The notes below the pieces were generated by a model. That model worked only from the letters and a program-made list of their open reading frames with translations. It searched no databases and had not been told where the DNA came from. A program made the translations under genes and the position numbers. A stretch of DNA of 64,000 bases from Paraburkholderia sp. D15 (GTDB taxonomy: Bacteria > Pseudomonadota > Gammaproteobacteria > Burkholderiales > Burkholderiaceae), in assembly GCF_029910215.1 (NCBI RefSeq), contig NZ_CP110396.1:1860001-1924000 (forward strand). The letters run 5' to 3'. Of this stretch, positions 18,068-26,265 are shown in pieces. Each line of letters opens with the position of its first letter. Within the stretch, counting starts at the first letter, position 1.

Positions 18068-18502
18068 TTAGCCGTTTTTGAAGTCGGAGAGCATGACGCC
18101 GTTGCGGATCTGTACGAGCGCGTCGGCAACGTAGTCGACGGTCGGTGCGGGTGGGTTCTCCGGCTTCGCCCAGACGAAGCCGGAGCATTTGTGCGGCTCC
18201 ATGTTGGTCGGAACGCCCTCCCATTCCCGGCATGAGAAGAAGAAGCTGATGCGGTTCGTGTCCGAGTCGCGACGCATGACGAGCTTGAATTCGAGTGCGC
18301 CCGGAGCGATGGTGACGCCGGCTTCTTCTTTCGATTCGCGAATCGCGCAGGCTTCGATCGATTCGCCGGGTTCGAGATGGCCGGCTATCAGCGCGTATTG
18401 GCCGTCGCGGAAGCCGGTGTTGGCGCGTTGGAGGAAGAGGCACTCGTTGGCGTCGTTGAGGAAGAGGATGTTGACGTCGACGATGGTGGGCATGCGGGTC
18501 AT
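18068..18502 (-). CDS. NUDIX hydrolase
   Basis: A 144-residue NUDIX pyrophosphohydrolase. The Nudix box is complete in its catalytic residues: GHLEPGE followed by RESKEEAGV, fitting GX5EX7REUXEEXGU except that the U position after RE is Ser. Such enzymes cleave nucleoside diphosphates linked to another moiety. ATG 18502 or 18493 can serve as start; neither has a strong ribosome-binding site. Longer upstream frame is not conserved-looking. It is convergent with the cytochrome gene and marks the last ordinary gene before the accessory island. Confidence 0.85.
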   Translation of the reverse strand: MTRMPTIVDVNILFLNDANECLFLQRANTGFRDGQYALIAGHLEPGESIEACAIRESKEEAGVTIAPGALEFKLVMRRDSDTNRISFFFSCREWEGVPTNMEPHKCSGFVWAKPENPPAPTVDYVADALVQIRNGVMLSDFKNG

Positions 18503-18715
18503 GGGGGGCTGGTCCGGGTTTGTTGCGCGGTCGAGATTGGGTTTACTATCGTGGGCAGGTAAGCTGATGCGACTGCTGAAGCTTGAATGTAGCTTACGAT
18601 GTTTGGTGGTGTCCACGGGGCGCGTGCTTGTCTATTTGCCCCGTCGAATTGGATGTTCAACTTCCGCTCCGTATGAGAAAAAGAAATTGCGAATAATGAT
18701 TATGAAGTTAGCTCT

Positions 18716-19225
18716 ATGACATCAGCCGAATTTGAGCAGCTCAAGGAACAAACTGCCGAGTCAGTCGCGGCGTTTGGGAAAGCGGCATACGAACGGAGAA
18801 CCATAGTTGCCGTCCGCACGTGGAAATGCATCGAAACGCAGGTACTCCGGCAACCGGGCGTCTATTGGATAGAGACGAACATGCCGGTGGAAAAACTCCA
18901 GCGCGCGATTTCGAAGGTCACGGATAAGAATCGGAAAATACGGAAGAATGCTCCTAAAGGTACTGAGATTTTGCAGCAAAAAGGCACGGACAGCTATGTC
19001 GCTTACTCGGGAACAGAGGTCAATCTTCAAAAACGGCTGGGCCAACATCTCTTCAATCGAGGGAACGCGGATACCCAAAAACTCGCATGCTTGGTTGATG
19101 AGCCACCGTTCAATGAATATAAATGGCAAGTGTCTTTTACTGTCATTAAACAGGACATTCTGAGGTACGCGGTAGAGAGCTGGTGGCGCCTGGAGCACGG
19201 TTGGCCAGCCTTCTGCCTGCGATAG
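18716..19225 (+). CDS. GIY-YIG-like nuclease domain protein (candidate)
   Basis: A 169-residue protein in a locally AT-richer region. It shows a plausible GIY-YIG order: GVYWI at 48-52, YVAYSGT at 94-100 with NLQKRLGQH (Arg107, His111), and VESWWRLEHGWPAF with Glu154. In this superfamily the two Tyr, the Arg and the late Glu are catalytic. About 40 residues are inserted between the two Tyr motifs, compared with about 10 in short members, so this is a divergent or variant member. It is the outermost gene of the island beside NUDIX and may act as a DNA endonuclease. AT-rich promoter-like sequence precedes it, but no ribosome-binding site is clear. Confidence 0.55.
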   Translation: MTSAEFEQLKEQTAESVAAFGKAAYERRTIVAVRTWKCIETQVLRQPGVYWIETNMPVEKLQRAISKVTDKNRKIRKNAPKGTEILQQKGTDSYVAYSGTEVNLQKRLGQHLFNRGNADTQKLACLVDEPPFNEYKWQVSFTVIKQDILRYAVESWWRLEHGWPAFCLR

Positions 19226-19325
19226 GTGCAATGTCTGTTTCCTTCACGCCAAGCCCGGCCAGTGCCGCATCAAGCGAGCGCGCGATCCGGCTACTTGCGA
19301 AATATGACTCCGAATGTGAAACGCT

Positions 19326-20165
19326 TTAGAATCCCGGCAGTGATTGTTGGGGCGAGCTTGGTATCGCGGCGTCATTCCAAAGCTTAGTCGCAAGGGGATG
19401 GCGGGAGAGATGGATGAGTCGGTAGAGAGGCCCCTTGTTCATGTTAACGAACAGAGGCTTAGTTTTCGCGACCTGCATCTTCGTCAAGTCGGTCACTAGA
19501 GTTTCCCAATATTCCAGGTATGCGCCCACCTGTTCACGCTTTGGTACTGCGTCGAGCCGTAGATTGTTGCGCCAGCCGGGCGCTGCCGCATCCAGTCTGG
19601 AGCTGACGAGGTTGAAGTCGCCCCCGACGTTTCGCTGGACGTCCATTACACTGAAGTGAATCAGGATATCGATATTTGGCCGAGCGGACAGCTTGCGGAT
19701 TATCTCGAAGTCTAGATGCTCGATGTTGAACGGGTCGAGGAACGCGAAGTGCAATCCCTTCGGCAGAGCATCAAGCACCCAGTCGACGGTTACGGAGGCT
19801 TTGCCCGGGTATGCTCGGACATTAGCGCCGGCGGAGCGAAGGCGCGTCGCGCATGCTTCGACACTGTCCGCGTTCGCATCGCCTATGTAAATTTCGTTAA
19901 ACGGAGCGTCCCCTTTCGCTGATATGCGCCATGCCGCTAACACTCCACCGTCCGAGATGCTTTTTGAATCACGGTTCATGACGCGCCCAGGACCCGAGAA
20001 GAGATCGATGAACGAGGCGTAAGGCCATTTCGCACGCGCCATACGCGCAGAGTCGATATAGCGTGTAAGTGCCAAGTGCTTGTTTTCCGACCAGGCACCA
20101 ACCTTCATGACCGGCAACCCATCAGCCGGGTCAATGGCGATGTCGCCTTCCTGTTTGCTGTTCAC
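19326..20165 (-). CDS. tcmP: TcmP-type three-Cys-motif partner protein, short form
   Basis: A 279-residue protein resembling the three-Cys-motif partner family (TcmP), named for its association with Gp37/Gp68 proteins. VGAWSENKHLALTRYID near residues 22-38 is the typical family opening. FIDLFSGPG (52-60) resembles SAM-binding motif I and FAFLDPF (140-146) resembles methyltransferase motif IV, suggesting a Rossmann methyltransferase-like fold; activity is unproven. The start is GTG 20165 with GGAA about 8 bases upstream. It is divergent from a second, larger TcmP, sharing a 117-base promoter region. Confidence 0.75.
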   Translation of the reverse strand: MNSKQEGDIAIDPADGLPVMKVGAWSENKHLALTRYIDSARMARAKWPYASFIDLFSGPGRVMNRDSKSISDGGVLAAWRISAKGDAPFNEIYIGDANADSVEACATRLRSAGANVRAYPGKASVTVDWVLDALPKGLHFAFLDPFNIEHLDFEIIRKLSARPNIDILIHFSVMDVQRNVGGDFNLVSSRLDAAAPGWRNNLRLDAVPKREQVGAYLEYWETLVTDLTKMQVAKTKPLFVNMNKGPLYRLIHLSRHPLATKLWNDAAIPSSPQQSLPGF

Positions 20166-20282
20166 GCTCTGTTCCCGTTTTCTAGGAGCTCAATGGGGAG
20201 ATTAAATAGTATGCCGTGATTTCGAAATTTTTACTAAAACCTGATAATCTTTCGACAGACCAAGGGCCACACAATACAGCTA
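20166..20282. promoter_or_regulatory. divergent promoter region between the two tcmP genes
   Basis: A 117-base AT-rich segment between divergent starts. GATAAT (20243-20248) is a reasonable -10 for the rightward gene; TATTTAAT-like sequence on the minus strand near 20200-20210 could serve the leftward gene. No LexA-type site is seen here. Confidence 0.4.
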
Positions 20283-21551
20283 ATGGCAAAGTCAAAAGAT
20301 AAGTATCTCTGGCAAGTCGGGAAGCCGCCGCCGATTCTTGACCAGCACAGTGCCGTAAAGCACTCGATTGTCGAAAGCTACGTTCAAAGATACATCGAGA
20401 CGGTGATGTCTCAAGCCATTATTCCGAGGCTGACTTTGTCGTTGGTCGATGGTTTCGCGGGCGGAGGGGAGTACCTCAGCGAAGCTGGTATATCGGTCGA
20501 TGGAACGCCACCTTTGATGATGCGTGCGACGCACGCGGCTCGCGCCAGCATAAACGTTGGTCGCAATGTTACGGAGCGCGAGGTCGACGCCGAATTCTTC
20601 TTCATCGAGAAACGGCGAGAGTCAGCAAGGTATCTGCGTGAACATATTGATAAGCGGCGCGCGGAAGGGACTATCGCTGACATGGACTATCAGCGAACGA
20701 CCATCCGGAATGCGAGCTTCGTAGACGAATTGCCCGGAATCGTCACGCGAATCAAACAGCGTCGCGGTGGCTTTCGCTCCATCTTTCTGCTCGACCAGTA
20801 CAGCTACAACGCCATACCGATGGGCACGCTTCGATGGTTGATGTCGGAGCTACCAGGTGCCGAGGTCATCATGACCTTCAACGTCGACTCGCTGCTAACG
20901 TACATTAGTGACAGGGAAACGAATCGGAAGGCGGTCCGCGGCGTTGACCTCGAAGGCTACATCCCGTGGGTGCACCTAGGACAAATCAAGGCGGAGCATG
21001 GTCGAGCGTCGCTGCAAAGATACGTGGCGCACGGCATTAAGGAGGAGACGGGCGCACCGTTTATGACGTTGTTCTTCGTGCGTCCCCACGCAGCGAACCC
21101 TTGGAGCTACTGGCTTGTGCATATGTCGCAGCGTTACAAGGCGCACGACGTCATGAAATCGCTCCATTGGGACCACTCAAGCGAGTTCGGACATGAGCTT
21201 GAACCAGGGCTTTTCATTCTTGGCTATGACCCAAAGCGCGATGAAGAATACAACGGCCAGTCATCACTTTTGTTCGATAAAAGTGGGGAACAACGCTGTA
21301 TTGAGACGCTGACCGACGACCTCGGTCGCCTACTTTCTAGTCAGCAGCAACCTGTCTCGGTTGCGCAGCTGTTCACGGGAAATATTTCGAACACGATCGC
21401 GGACGAAGCTCGTCTGCAAAAGGTGCTCCGTAGCCTGCATGCGGCAGGCACCATCGCGGTGTCGAACAAAGAAGACCGAGCGCGGCGGCCGTCAAAGCTG
21501 TATCGACCGACCGACATCATCGAATACTCCCGACAACTGCGGTTCACCTAA
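20283..21551 (+). CDS. tcmP: TcmP-type three-Cys-motif partner protein, long form
   Basis: A 422-residue protein of the larger TcmP type. KYLWQVGKPPPILDQHSAVKH (residues ~7-27) is followed by LVDGFAGGGEY (54-64), a motif I-like glycine-rich loop. FLLDQYSYN near residue 178 occupies the place of a methyltransferase motif IV but lacks the DPPY form. The last ~70 residues read like a winged helix (VSVAQLFTGN... LQKVLRSLHAAGTI). It converges with the three-Cys gene, leaving only 10 bases between stops. Having two TcmP proteins with one three-Cys protein is unusual. Biochemical role unknown. Confidence 0.75.
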   Translation: MAKSKDKYLWQVGKPPPILDQHSAVKHSIVESYVQRYIETVMSQAIIPRLTLSLVDGFAGGGEYLSEAGISVDGTPPLMMRATHAARASINVGRNVTEREVDAEFFFIEKRRESARYLREHIDKRRAEGTIADMDYQRTTIRNASFVDELPGIVTRIKQRRGGFRSIFLLDQYSYNAIPMGTLRWLMSELPGAEVIMTFNVDSLLTYISDRETNRKAVRGVDLEGYIPWVHLGQIKAEHGRASLQRYVAHGIKEETGAPFMTLFFVRPHAANPWSYWLVHMSQRYKAHDVMKSLHWDHSSEFGHELEPGLFILGYDPKRDEEYNGQSSLLFDKSGEQRCIETLTDDLGRLLSSQQQPVSVAQLFTGNISNTIADEARLQKVLRSLHAAGTIAVSNKEDRARRPSKLYRPTDIIEYSRQLRFT

Positions 21552-21561
21552 GCCGACGTGG

Positions 21562-22320
21562 TCAGGTTAGTGGAATGGACAGACCTCGTTCAGGCATATC
21601 GTCCCAGGTACGCCCTTCAAGAAGCCGGCCGTTGGCTGTCTTGGAGCGGCGTACACCGTCGCTCCCCCACGTGCCCCATTGCTTGAAGAAGAACTTCACG
21701 CCTCGCTCCTCGCACTGAACCTTGACGTTCTGTACCCAGTCTTCCCGCATCGGGCGTGCCTTCGGACCAGATTCTCCGCCGACAATTACCCAATCAATGT
21801 TCTCGAGATTTAGGGTACCCAAGTCCTCGAGCAGTGGTTCGACTGACAAGAAACGAACGCCGCCTTCCACGCGACGCAGCTCGTCAATTCTCGGTAGGCC
21901 GTGCCTGCGGTCCTCGACGGTGACGCCAAGCCACGCATTTGCTGGTATCTCTCGACGGCTGCAATAGGACGCCAAGCGCTCTGCTCGCTTCGTGAGTATC
22001 TGAAAGGTGTGTTGAGGGCATGCTCGAATCGAATCGAACACCTGCGTGATGTAGGCGTCAGACACAGAGCGGTGAAACAGGTCCGACATCGAATTGACGA
22101 AGTAGACCGTCGGGTTTTTCCGCTTCAGTGGCTCGTCCAAACGATTGGGCAGAATGGTCAGCCGGAAGCCATTTTCATAGCCTGGAGTTCCCATGGCATG
22201 CAAACGTTTTGCCATGCCTTCGGCGTAGCAGTTTTTGCAGCCTTTAGAGATTTTTGTGCAACCGACAGTCGGGTTCCACGTACGCTCCGTCCACTCAATT
22301 TTGCTTTGCCCGCCGCTCAT
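21562..22320 (-). CDS. Gp37/Gp68-family (DUF5131) protein with three-cysteine radical-SAM-like motif
   Basis: A 252-residue member of the phage Gp37/Gp68 family. Cysteines 21, 28 and 31 form CX6CX2C (WNPTVGCTKISKGCKNCYAE), the three-Cys motif that gave TcmP its name and that suggests a 4Fe-4S cluster as in radical SAM enzymes. Barrel-like conserved strands follow: VNSMSDLFH, ILTKR, WLGVTVE, FLSVEPLLE, VIVGGESG and FFFKQWG. ATG 22320 is preceded by AGAGG at about 8 bases; a TTG at 22335 is less likely. It has a long (about 146-base) predicted leader with a LexA box and a hairpin upstream. The reaction is unknown. Confidence 0.82.
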   Translation of the reverse strand: MSGGQSKIEWTERTWNPTVGCTKISKGCKNCYAEGMAKRLHAMGTPGYENGFRLTILPNRLDEPLKRKNPTVYFVNSMSDLFHRSVSDAYITQVFDSIRACPQHTFQILTKRAERLASYCSRREIPANAWLGVTVEDRRHGLPRIDELRRVEGGVRFLSVEPLLEDLGTLNLENIDWVIVGGESGPKARPMREDWVQNVKVQCEERGVKFFFKQWGTWGSDGVRRSKTANGRLLEGRTWDDMPERGLSIPLT

Positions 22321-22402
22321 TGTTCGACCTCTCAATTAGTTTGCGATTTTATCCAGCTTCCCGTGGCTGCTACGAAATAGCCATACTTTCGTCATGTGGT
22401 CG

Positions 22403-22432
22403 CGTTTGTCGCAAGCTTCCGCGCGACAAACG
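22403..22432 (-). promoter_or_regulatory. perfect hairpin in the leader of the three-Cys gene
   Basis: Arms CGTTTGTCGC (22403-22412) and GCGACAAACG (22423-22432) are exact reverse complements around a 10-base loop. The element lies between the predicted promoter and the start of the three-Cys gene, so it could be an operator, an RNA structure or an attenuator. Confidence 0.55.
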
Positions 22433-22472
22433 AGAGAAAAATGGAACACGCATCCGCGTCAGGCACCTAAGC

Positions 22473-22504
22473 AGTATAAAGATCGAGACTGTATATCTAT
22501 ACAG
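22473..22504 (-). promoter_or_regulatory. LexA (SOS) box over the predicted promoter of the three-Cys gene
   Basis: CTGTATATCTATACAG (22489-22504) is a perfect 7-base inverted repeat and matches the CTGT-N8-ACAG consensus known for LexA of E. coli and beta-proteobacteria. On the minus strand TATACT (22478-22473) can act as -10. The box then covers the spacer and a weak -35, the expected position for repression. No plus-strand gene would use it. Confidence 0.6.
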
Positions 22505-22787
22505 TGGATGAGTAAATACGATTGGGCGATAGCGGGAAATAGATTCGGTCCATGCGTCGGCTAGATAGTCCCGGGAAAGTGCTTCCGGCCAATGCCAGCA
22601 AGGCTTTTGAAACAAAACAAAGAACGCGCATCTCCAGCAAACATCTCGGGCGTGGGACGCTGCGATGGCGCGCAAAGCAAGAATTGGGGGCAACCGCAGA
22701 CAAAGGGGCGCTTGGAAATGCTCCAGCGTCACTTTGTCATTGATTCTGGTTGTGCCTTGTTAAGTAAGCTCAGCGGCTAATGAACGC

Positions 22788-22822
22788 GCCTCGTAACCAA
22801 ACCTAACTGAGGCCTCGTAACC
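22788..22822. repeat. 11-base direct repeat downstream of glmS
   Basis: GCCTCGTAACC occurs at 22788-22798 and 22812-22822, 24 bases apart, about 43-77 bases after the glmS stop. It sits where Tn7-like elements commonly insert, but no matching copy was found at the other island edge. Confidence 0.4.
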
Positions 22823-22864
22823 GAGAATAATGCAACTCAGCATGCCAAAGGTGAAACATTCCCC

Positions 22865-24694
22865 CTACTCCACCGTCACCGACTTCGCCAGATTCCTCGG
22901 CTTATCAATATCCGTCCCTCTAGCCAGCGCCGCATGAAACGCCAGCAACTGCATCGGAATCGTGTGCAGGATCGGCGAAAGCAACCCGTAGTACTCCGTC
23001 AGCCGGATCACCTCCATATCCGCACTCGGCGCAATCCCGCAATCGATATCGGCAAACACGAACAGTTTTCCGCTACGTGCGGAAACCTCGTGCATGTTCG
23101 ACTTCAGCTTTTCCAGCAACCGGTCATTAGGCGCCACCGCCACCACAGGCATCTGATCGCTGATCAACGCCAGCGGTCCATGTTTCAATTCACCCGCCGC
23201 GTACGCCTCGGCATGAATGTACGAAATCTCCTTCATCTTCAGCGCGCCTTCCAGCGCAACCGGATAATGCATACCGCGACCAAGGAACAGAATATTGTCC
23301 TTACGCGTCAACAATTCCGACCAAGCCATAATTTGAGGCTCAAGCGCAAGTACCCGGCTCATCGCATCGGGCAGATGACGGAGCGCACGCAAATGCATCT
23401 GCTCATCCGCGTCGGAAAGCCGCGAGCGAACCTGCGCGAGTGTCAATGCAAGAAGAAATAGCGCCACGAGCTGCGTCGTGAAAGCCTTCGTGGACGCCAC
23501 GCCAATTTCAATCCCGGCCCGCGTGATGAAATTAAGCTGACATTCACGAATGAGCGCACTGCTCGGTACATTGCAAATAGCCAGCGTCTTCAACATCTGC
23601 TGTTGCTTCGCGACCTGCACCGCGCCGAGCACATCCGCCGTCTCTCCGCTTTGCGACACCGCTACCACCAACGTATTCGGATTTGCCACACTCTCGCGGT
23701 AACGGTACTCGCTCGCTATTTCGACATTCACCGGCAATTGCGCCAGACTTTCTATCCAGTACTTCGCCGTCAGTGCAGCATGAAAGCTCCCGCCGCACGC
23801 CAATAGCAGTACCGAATCGACGCTATTGAAAACGCGCCATGCGTCGTCGCCGAACAGTTCGGGCATGATCGACGTCACGTCCTGCAAGGTGTCGGCCACG
23901 GCCCGCGGCTGTTCGAAGATCTCCTTCTGCATGTAGTAGCGATACAGGCCGAGATCGGCCGCGCCGCTGTGCGCAGCCACCGTATGCACTTGACGCTCGA
24001 CGCGCTGACCATTCGAGTCGACCACCCAGTGCCGATGCAATTGAATGTCGGCCACATCGCCGTTCTCCAGATAAGCGATGCGATCCGTCACGGACGCGAG
24101 TGCAATTGCATCCGACGCCAGAAAGTTCTCGCCTTCGCCGACACCGACAACAAGCGGCATGCCATCGCGCGCGCCGACCAGTCGATGCGGTTCGTCGCGA
24201 CACAGCACGGCAATCGCGTAGCTGCCGCGCAACTTCTTCACCGCTTGCTGAACCGCATCGAACAGGTCGCCGTTGTACAGATAGTCGATCAGATGCGCGA
24301 TCGCCTCGCTATCCGTCTGGCTGGAAAAGACGTAACCATGTTCCTGCAGCATCGCGCGAAGCTCGTCGCTGTTTTCGATAATGCCGTTGTGCGACAGCGC
24401 GATTCGCGGCGAGTCGGCATCGGGCGAAAAATGCGGATGCGCATTCGTGGTGACCGGCTTGCCATGCGTGGCCCAGCGCGTATGGGCGATGCCGGTATAG
24501 CCGGACAACGCGTGCTTCGCGATCTCGTCGCGCAGATTCGCCACACGATCGACGCTACGCGCGCGAACAAGGCGTCGATCCTGATACACCGCGACGCCGC
24601 ACGAGTCGTAACCCCGATATTCGAGCCGCTTGAGCCCATCAACCAGGTCGGGAAGGATGTTCCGCTGCGCCACGGCGCCGACGATGCCACACAT
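22865..24694 (-). CDS. glmS: glucosamine-fructose-6-phosphate aminotransferase (isomerizing)
   Basis: A 609-residue GlmS. It converts fructose 6-phosphate and glutamine into glucosamine 6-phosphate, the first step of amino-sugar synthesis for peptidoglycan and LPS. The N-terminal glutaminase domain begins with the nucleophile Cys2 ([10 protein letters not shown]); [13 protein letters not shown] and [10 protein letters not shown] are typical. Two SIS isomerase domains follow ([18 protein letters not shown]). The C-terminus [11 protein letters not shown] is the sequence recognised by TnsD at attTn7. GGAG lies 8 bases upstream of the start. It diverges from an lrp-like gene with palindromes between. 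Confidence 0.97.
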   Translation of the reverse strand: MCGIVGAVAQRNILPDLVDGLKRLEYRGYDSCGVAVYQDRRLVRARSVDRVANLRDEIAKHALSGYTGIAHTRWATHGKPVTTNAHPHFSPDADSPRIALSHNGIIENSDELRAMLQEHGYVFSSQTDSEAIAHLIDYLYNGDLFDAVQQAVKKLRGSYAIAVLCRDEPHRLVGARDGMPLVVGVGEGENFLASDAIALASVTDRIAYLENGDVADIQLHRHWVVDSNGQRVERQVHTVAAHSGAADLGLYRYYMQKEIFEQPRAVADTLQDVTSIMPELFGDDAWRVFNSVDSVLLLACGGSFHAALTAKYWIESLAQLPVNVEIASEYRYRESVANPNTLVVAVSQSGETADVLGAVQVAKQQQMLKTLAICNVPSSALIRECQLNFITRAGIEIGVASTKAFTTQLVALFLLALTLAQVRSRLSDADEQMHLRALRHLPDAMSRVLALEPQIMAWSELLTRKDNILFLGRGMHYPVALEGALKMKEISYIHAEAYAAGELKHGPLALISDQMPVVAVAPNDRLLEKLKSNMHEVSARSGKLFVFADIDCGIAPSADMEVIRLTEYYGLLSPILHTIPMQLLAFHAALARGTDIDKPRNLAKSVTVE

Positions 24695-24757
24695 AGAAAT
24701 TCTCCGCGAAGGAGTCCGGGTGGACCCAATGCGGCGATGATAGAGTCGATGAAATGG

Positions 24758-24829
24758 AATTTAATTTCGTAATTTTGACGAAAATGAAATTCTAAAGCTG
24801 ATTGAGAATGTGGTGAAATTAAATTTCAC
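24758..24829. promoter_or_regulatory. Lrp/AsnC-type palindromes between glmS and the lrp-like gene
   Basis: GTGAAATT-A-AATTTCAC (24813-24829) is a perfect 17-base palindrome. A second dyad, TTTCGT-N7-ACGAAA, lies at 24765-24783, within a longer AT-rich dyad flanked by GAATTT and GAAATTC (24758-24793). Multiple AT-rich palindromes beside a regulator gene are typical of Lrp-family autoregulation. They could also influence glmS. Confidence 0.55.
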
Positions 24830-24850
24830 GGAAAATTGAGGGCAGCCAGC

Positions 24851-25342
24851 ATGGCAGGCATCCATCTCGACGATCTCGACCTCCGCATTCTCGGCATCCT
24901 GCAAACGGACGCATCGCTATCGAACATCGAGCTCGCCGAACGCGCGCTGACTTCGCCGCCCACGTGCTTGCGGCGTGTCGTCAGGCTGAGGGAAGCTGGC
25001 GTGATCCAGCGGCAAATCGCGATTCTCGATCACGCGAAAATCGGTTCGATGCTCACGGCAATCATCGAGGTGAGTCTCGACAGGCAGACGGCGGAGGATC
25101 ATGCGGCGTTCGAGGCGTACATCTGCGCGGAACCGGCCGTGACACAGTGCTATCGCGTGTCGCCGGGGCCGGATTTCATGGTCGTTGCGGACGTGACGAC
25201 CATGGCCGCCTACGATGAACTCGCGCGCCGGCTCTTCACGAGTTCGTCGAATATCCGCAACGTGCGGACTTTCTTCTCCACGCATCGCGCGAAGTTCGAA
25301 GCCAATGCGCCGGTACGTGCGATAGTGGATCAAGGCAAATAG
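24851..25342 (+). CDS. Lrp/AsnC-family transcriptional regulator
   Basis: A 163-residue feast/famine-type regulator. The N-terminal winged helix (residues ~5-60, LDLRILGILQTDASLSNIELAER then TSPPTCLRRVVRLREAGVI) is followed by a RAM-type effector domain (YRVSPGPDFMVVADV). ATG 24851 has GAGGG about 10 bases upstream; the TTG at 24836 is less likely. The promoter carries perfect AT-rich palindromes, suggesting autoregulation. It is divergent from glmS, so it may also influence that gene. The amino-acid ligand is not predictable. Confidence 0.92.
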   Translation: MAGIHLDDLDLRILGILQTDASLSNIELAERALTSPPTCLRRVVRLREAGVIQRQIAILDHAKIGSMLTAIIEVSLDRQTAEDHAAFEAYICAEPAVTQCYRVSPGPDFMVVADVTTMAAYDELARRLFTSSSNIRNVRTFFSTHRAKFEANAPVRAIVDQGK

Positions 25343-25386
25343 CGCGCAGCTATCCGCGCGCGACGAAAAGTAAAACGGATAACGGC

Positions 25387-26004
25387 CTACTTACCGCTCG
25401 ACGTCTGCGTCCCCGCTTCCTTAGCCCCTGCGCCCTGTTTCACGCTGCCGTCGGCCTGTGGTACTTCGACGGGTTTCACCTCGACGGGCGCGGTCCCGTC
25501 CTTCTTCAAACCCAGCTTGTCGGCGGTTTTCGGCGACACGTCGACAATCCGGTTCTGCACATACGGTCCCCGATCCCTGATTCCCACCACGGCACTCGCG
25601 CCGGTTTCCAGATTGGTCACCTTGGCCGTCGTGCCGATCGGCAGCGTCTTGCTTGCGGCCACATTGGATTGGGGATTCATCGGCGTGCCGTCGGCCATTT
25701 TCTTCGAGTAGAACTTCTTGCCGTAGTAGGACGCGGTTCCTTTGCGCGCTTTACCCGAGCGATCGAGACTCGCGTTGTTCGCGGCTTTATGGTTCGCATG
25801 TGCGGTGTCGACAGAAGACGCGGGTTGTTGCGCGAACAACAGGTTCAGCCAGCAACCGAGGATCGCAAACACGTAGACGTGAAGCCAGGTTCTTCTCAGA
25901 CGCAACGATCTGACATCGGCGAGATGCGCGGCTAACCGGCTGACGTCGTTGCCAACGCCGACACCGAAACCGGCGCTACCCCTGGTATGAAGATTCGCTT
26001 CCAT
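25387..26004 (-). CDS. RlpA-like septal ring lytic transglycosylase-family protein
   Basis: A 205-residue protein with a hydrophobic membrane anchor or signal (about residues 44-60) and a double-psi beta-barrel RlpA domain: GTASYYGKKFYSKKMADGT, ASKTLPIGTTAKVTNL and VGIRDRGPYVQNRIVDVS. RlpA proteins cleave naked glycan strands at the septum. No SPOR domain is present; the C-terminal tail is Lys/Pro/Val-rich and probably disordered. AGGAG 7 bases before ATG 26004 fixes the start. It converges with the lrp-like gene; a GCGCGC inverted repeat lies between. Confidence 0.85.
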   Translation of the reverse strand: MEANLHTRGSAGFGVGVGNDVSRLAAHLADVRSLRLRRTWLHVYVFAILGCWLNLLFAQQPASSVDTAHANHKAANNASLDRSGKARKGTASYYGKKFYSKKMADGTPMNPQSNVAASKTLPIGTTAKVTNLETGASAVVGIRDRGPYVQNRIVDVSPKTADKLGLKKDGTAPVEVKPVEVPQADGSVKQGAGAKEAGTQTSSGK

Positions 26005-26265
26005 CGGCCACTCCTGTTCCGCCCGACCCATTCAGGCGGACGTGTGCTTCTGCGAGAGTGACACCTGGAACACCGGTGTACGCGGGATTAAGAAAACCTC
26101 ACACGATATCGGGCTCTTATTGGACGAGGAGAGCTGTTCGACTGATGAATGGCAAATCGTGGAGGGCGTCGAGGCGCACTGATAAAGCCAATACTAGCGG
26201 AGAGTTGCAGGAATGCCAGCTCACCGTTAGCGGACCGTCTTGCCCCGGCGCCCTTCGTCGAACGA

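Larger units (their letters stand above)
22336..22864. other. gene-free segment between the three-Cys gene and glmS
   Basis: About 530 bases without a convincing gene. It carries a perfect hairpin (22403-22432), a LexA-type box (22489-22504) and an 11-base direct repeat (22788-22822) close to the glmS 3' end. Short frames inside it show no ribosome-binding site or family. It could contain a small RNA or remnants of an insertion event. Confidence 0.5.

Noticed and set aside
22552..22743. A 63-residue plus-strand frame between the three-Cys gene and glmS
   Set aside because: No ribosome-binding site, no family and composition typical of non-coding DNA; the adjacent LexA box fits the minus-strand gene better.
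25343..25364. GCGCGC inverted repeat between the lrp-like and RlpA-like genes as a terminator
   Set aside because: The arms are short self-complementary GC repeats, common in this GC-rich DNA, and no T-run follows.
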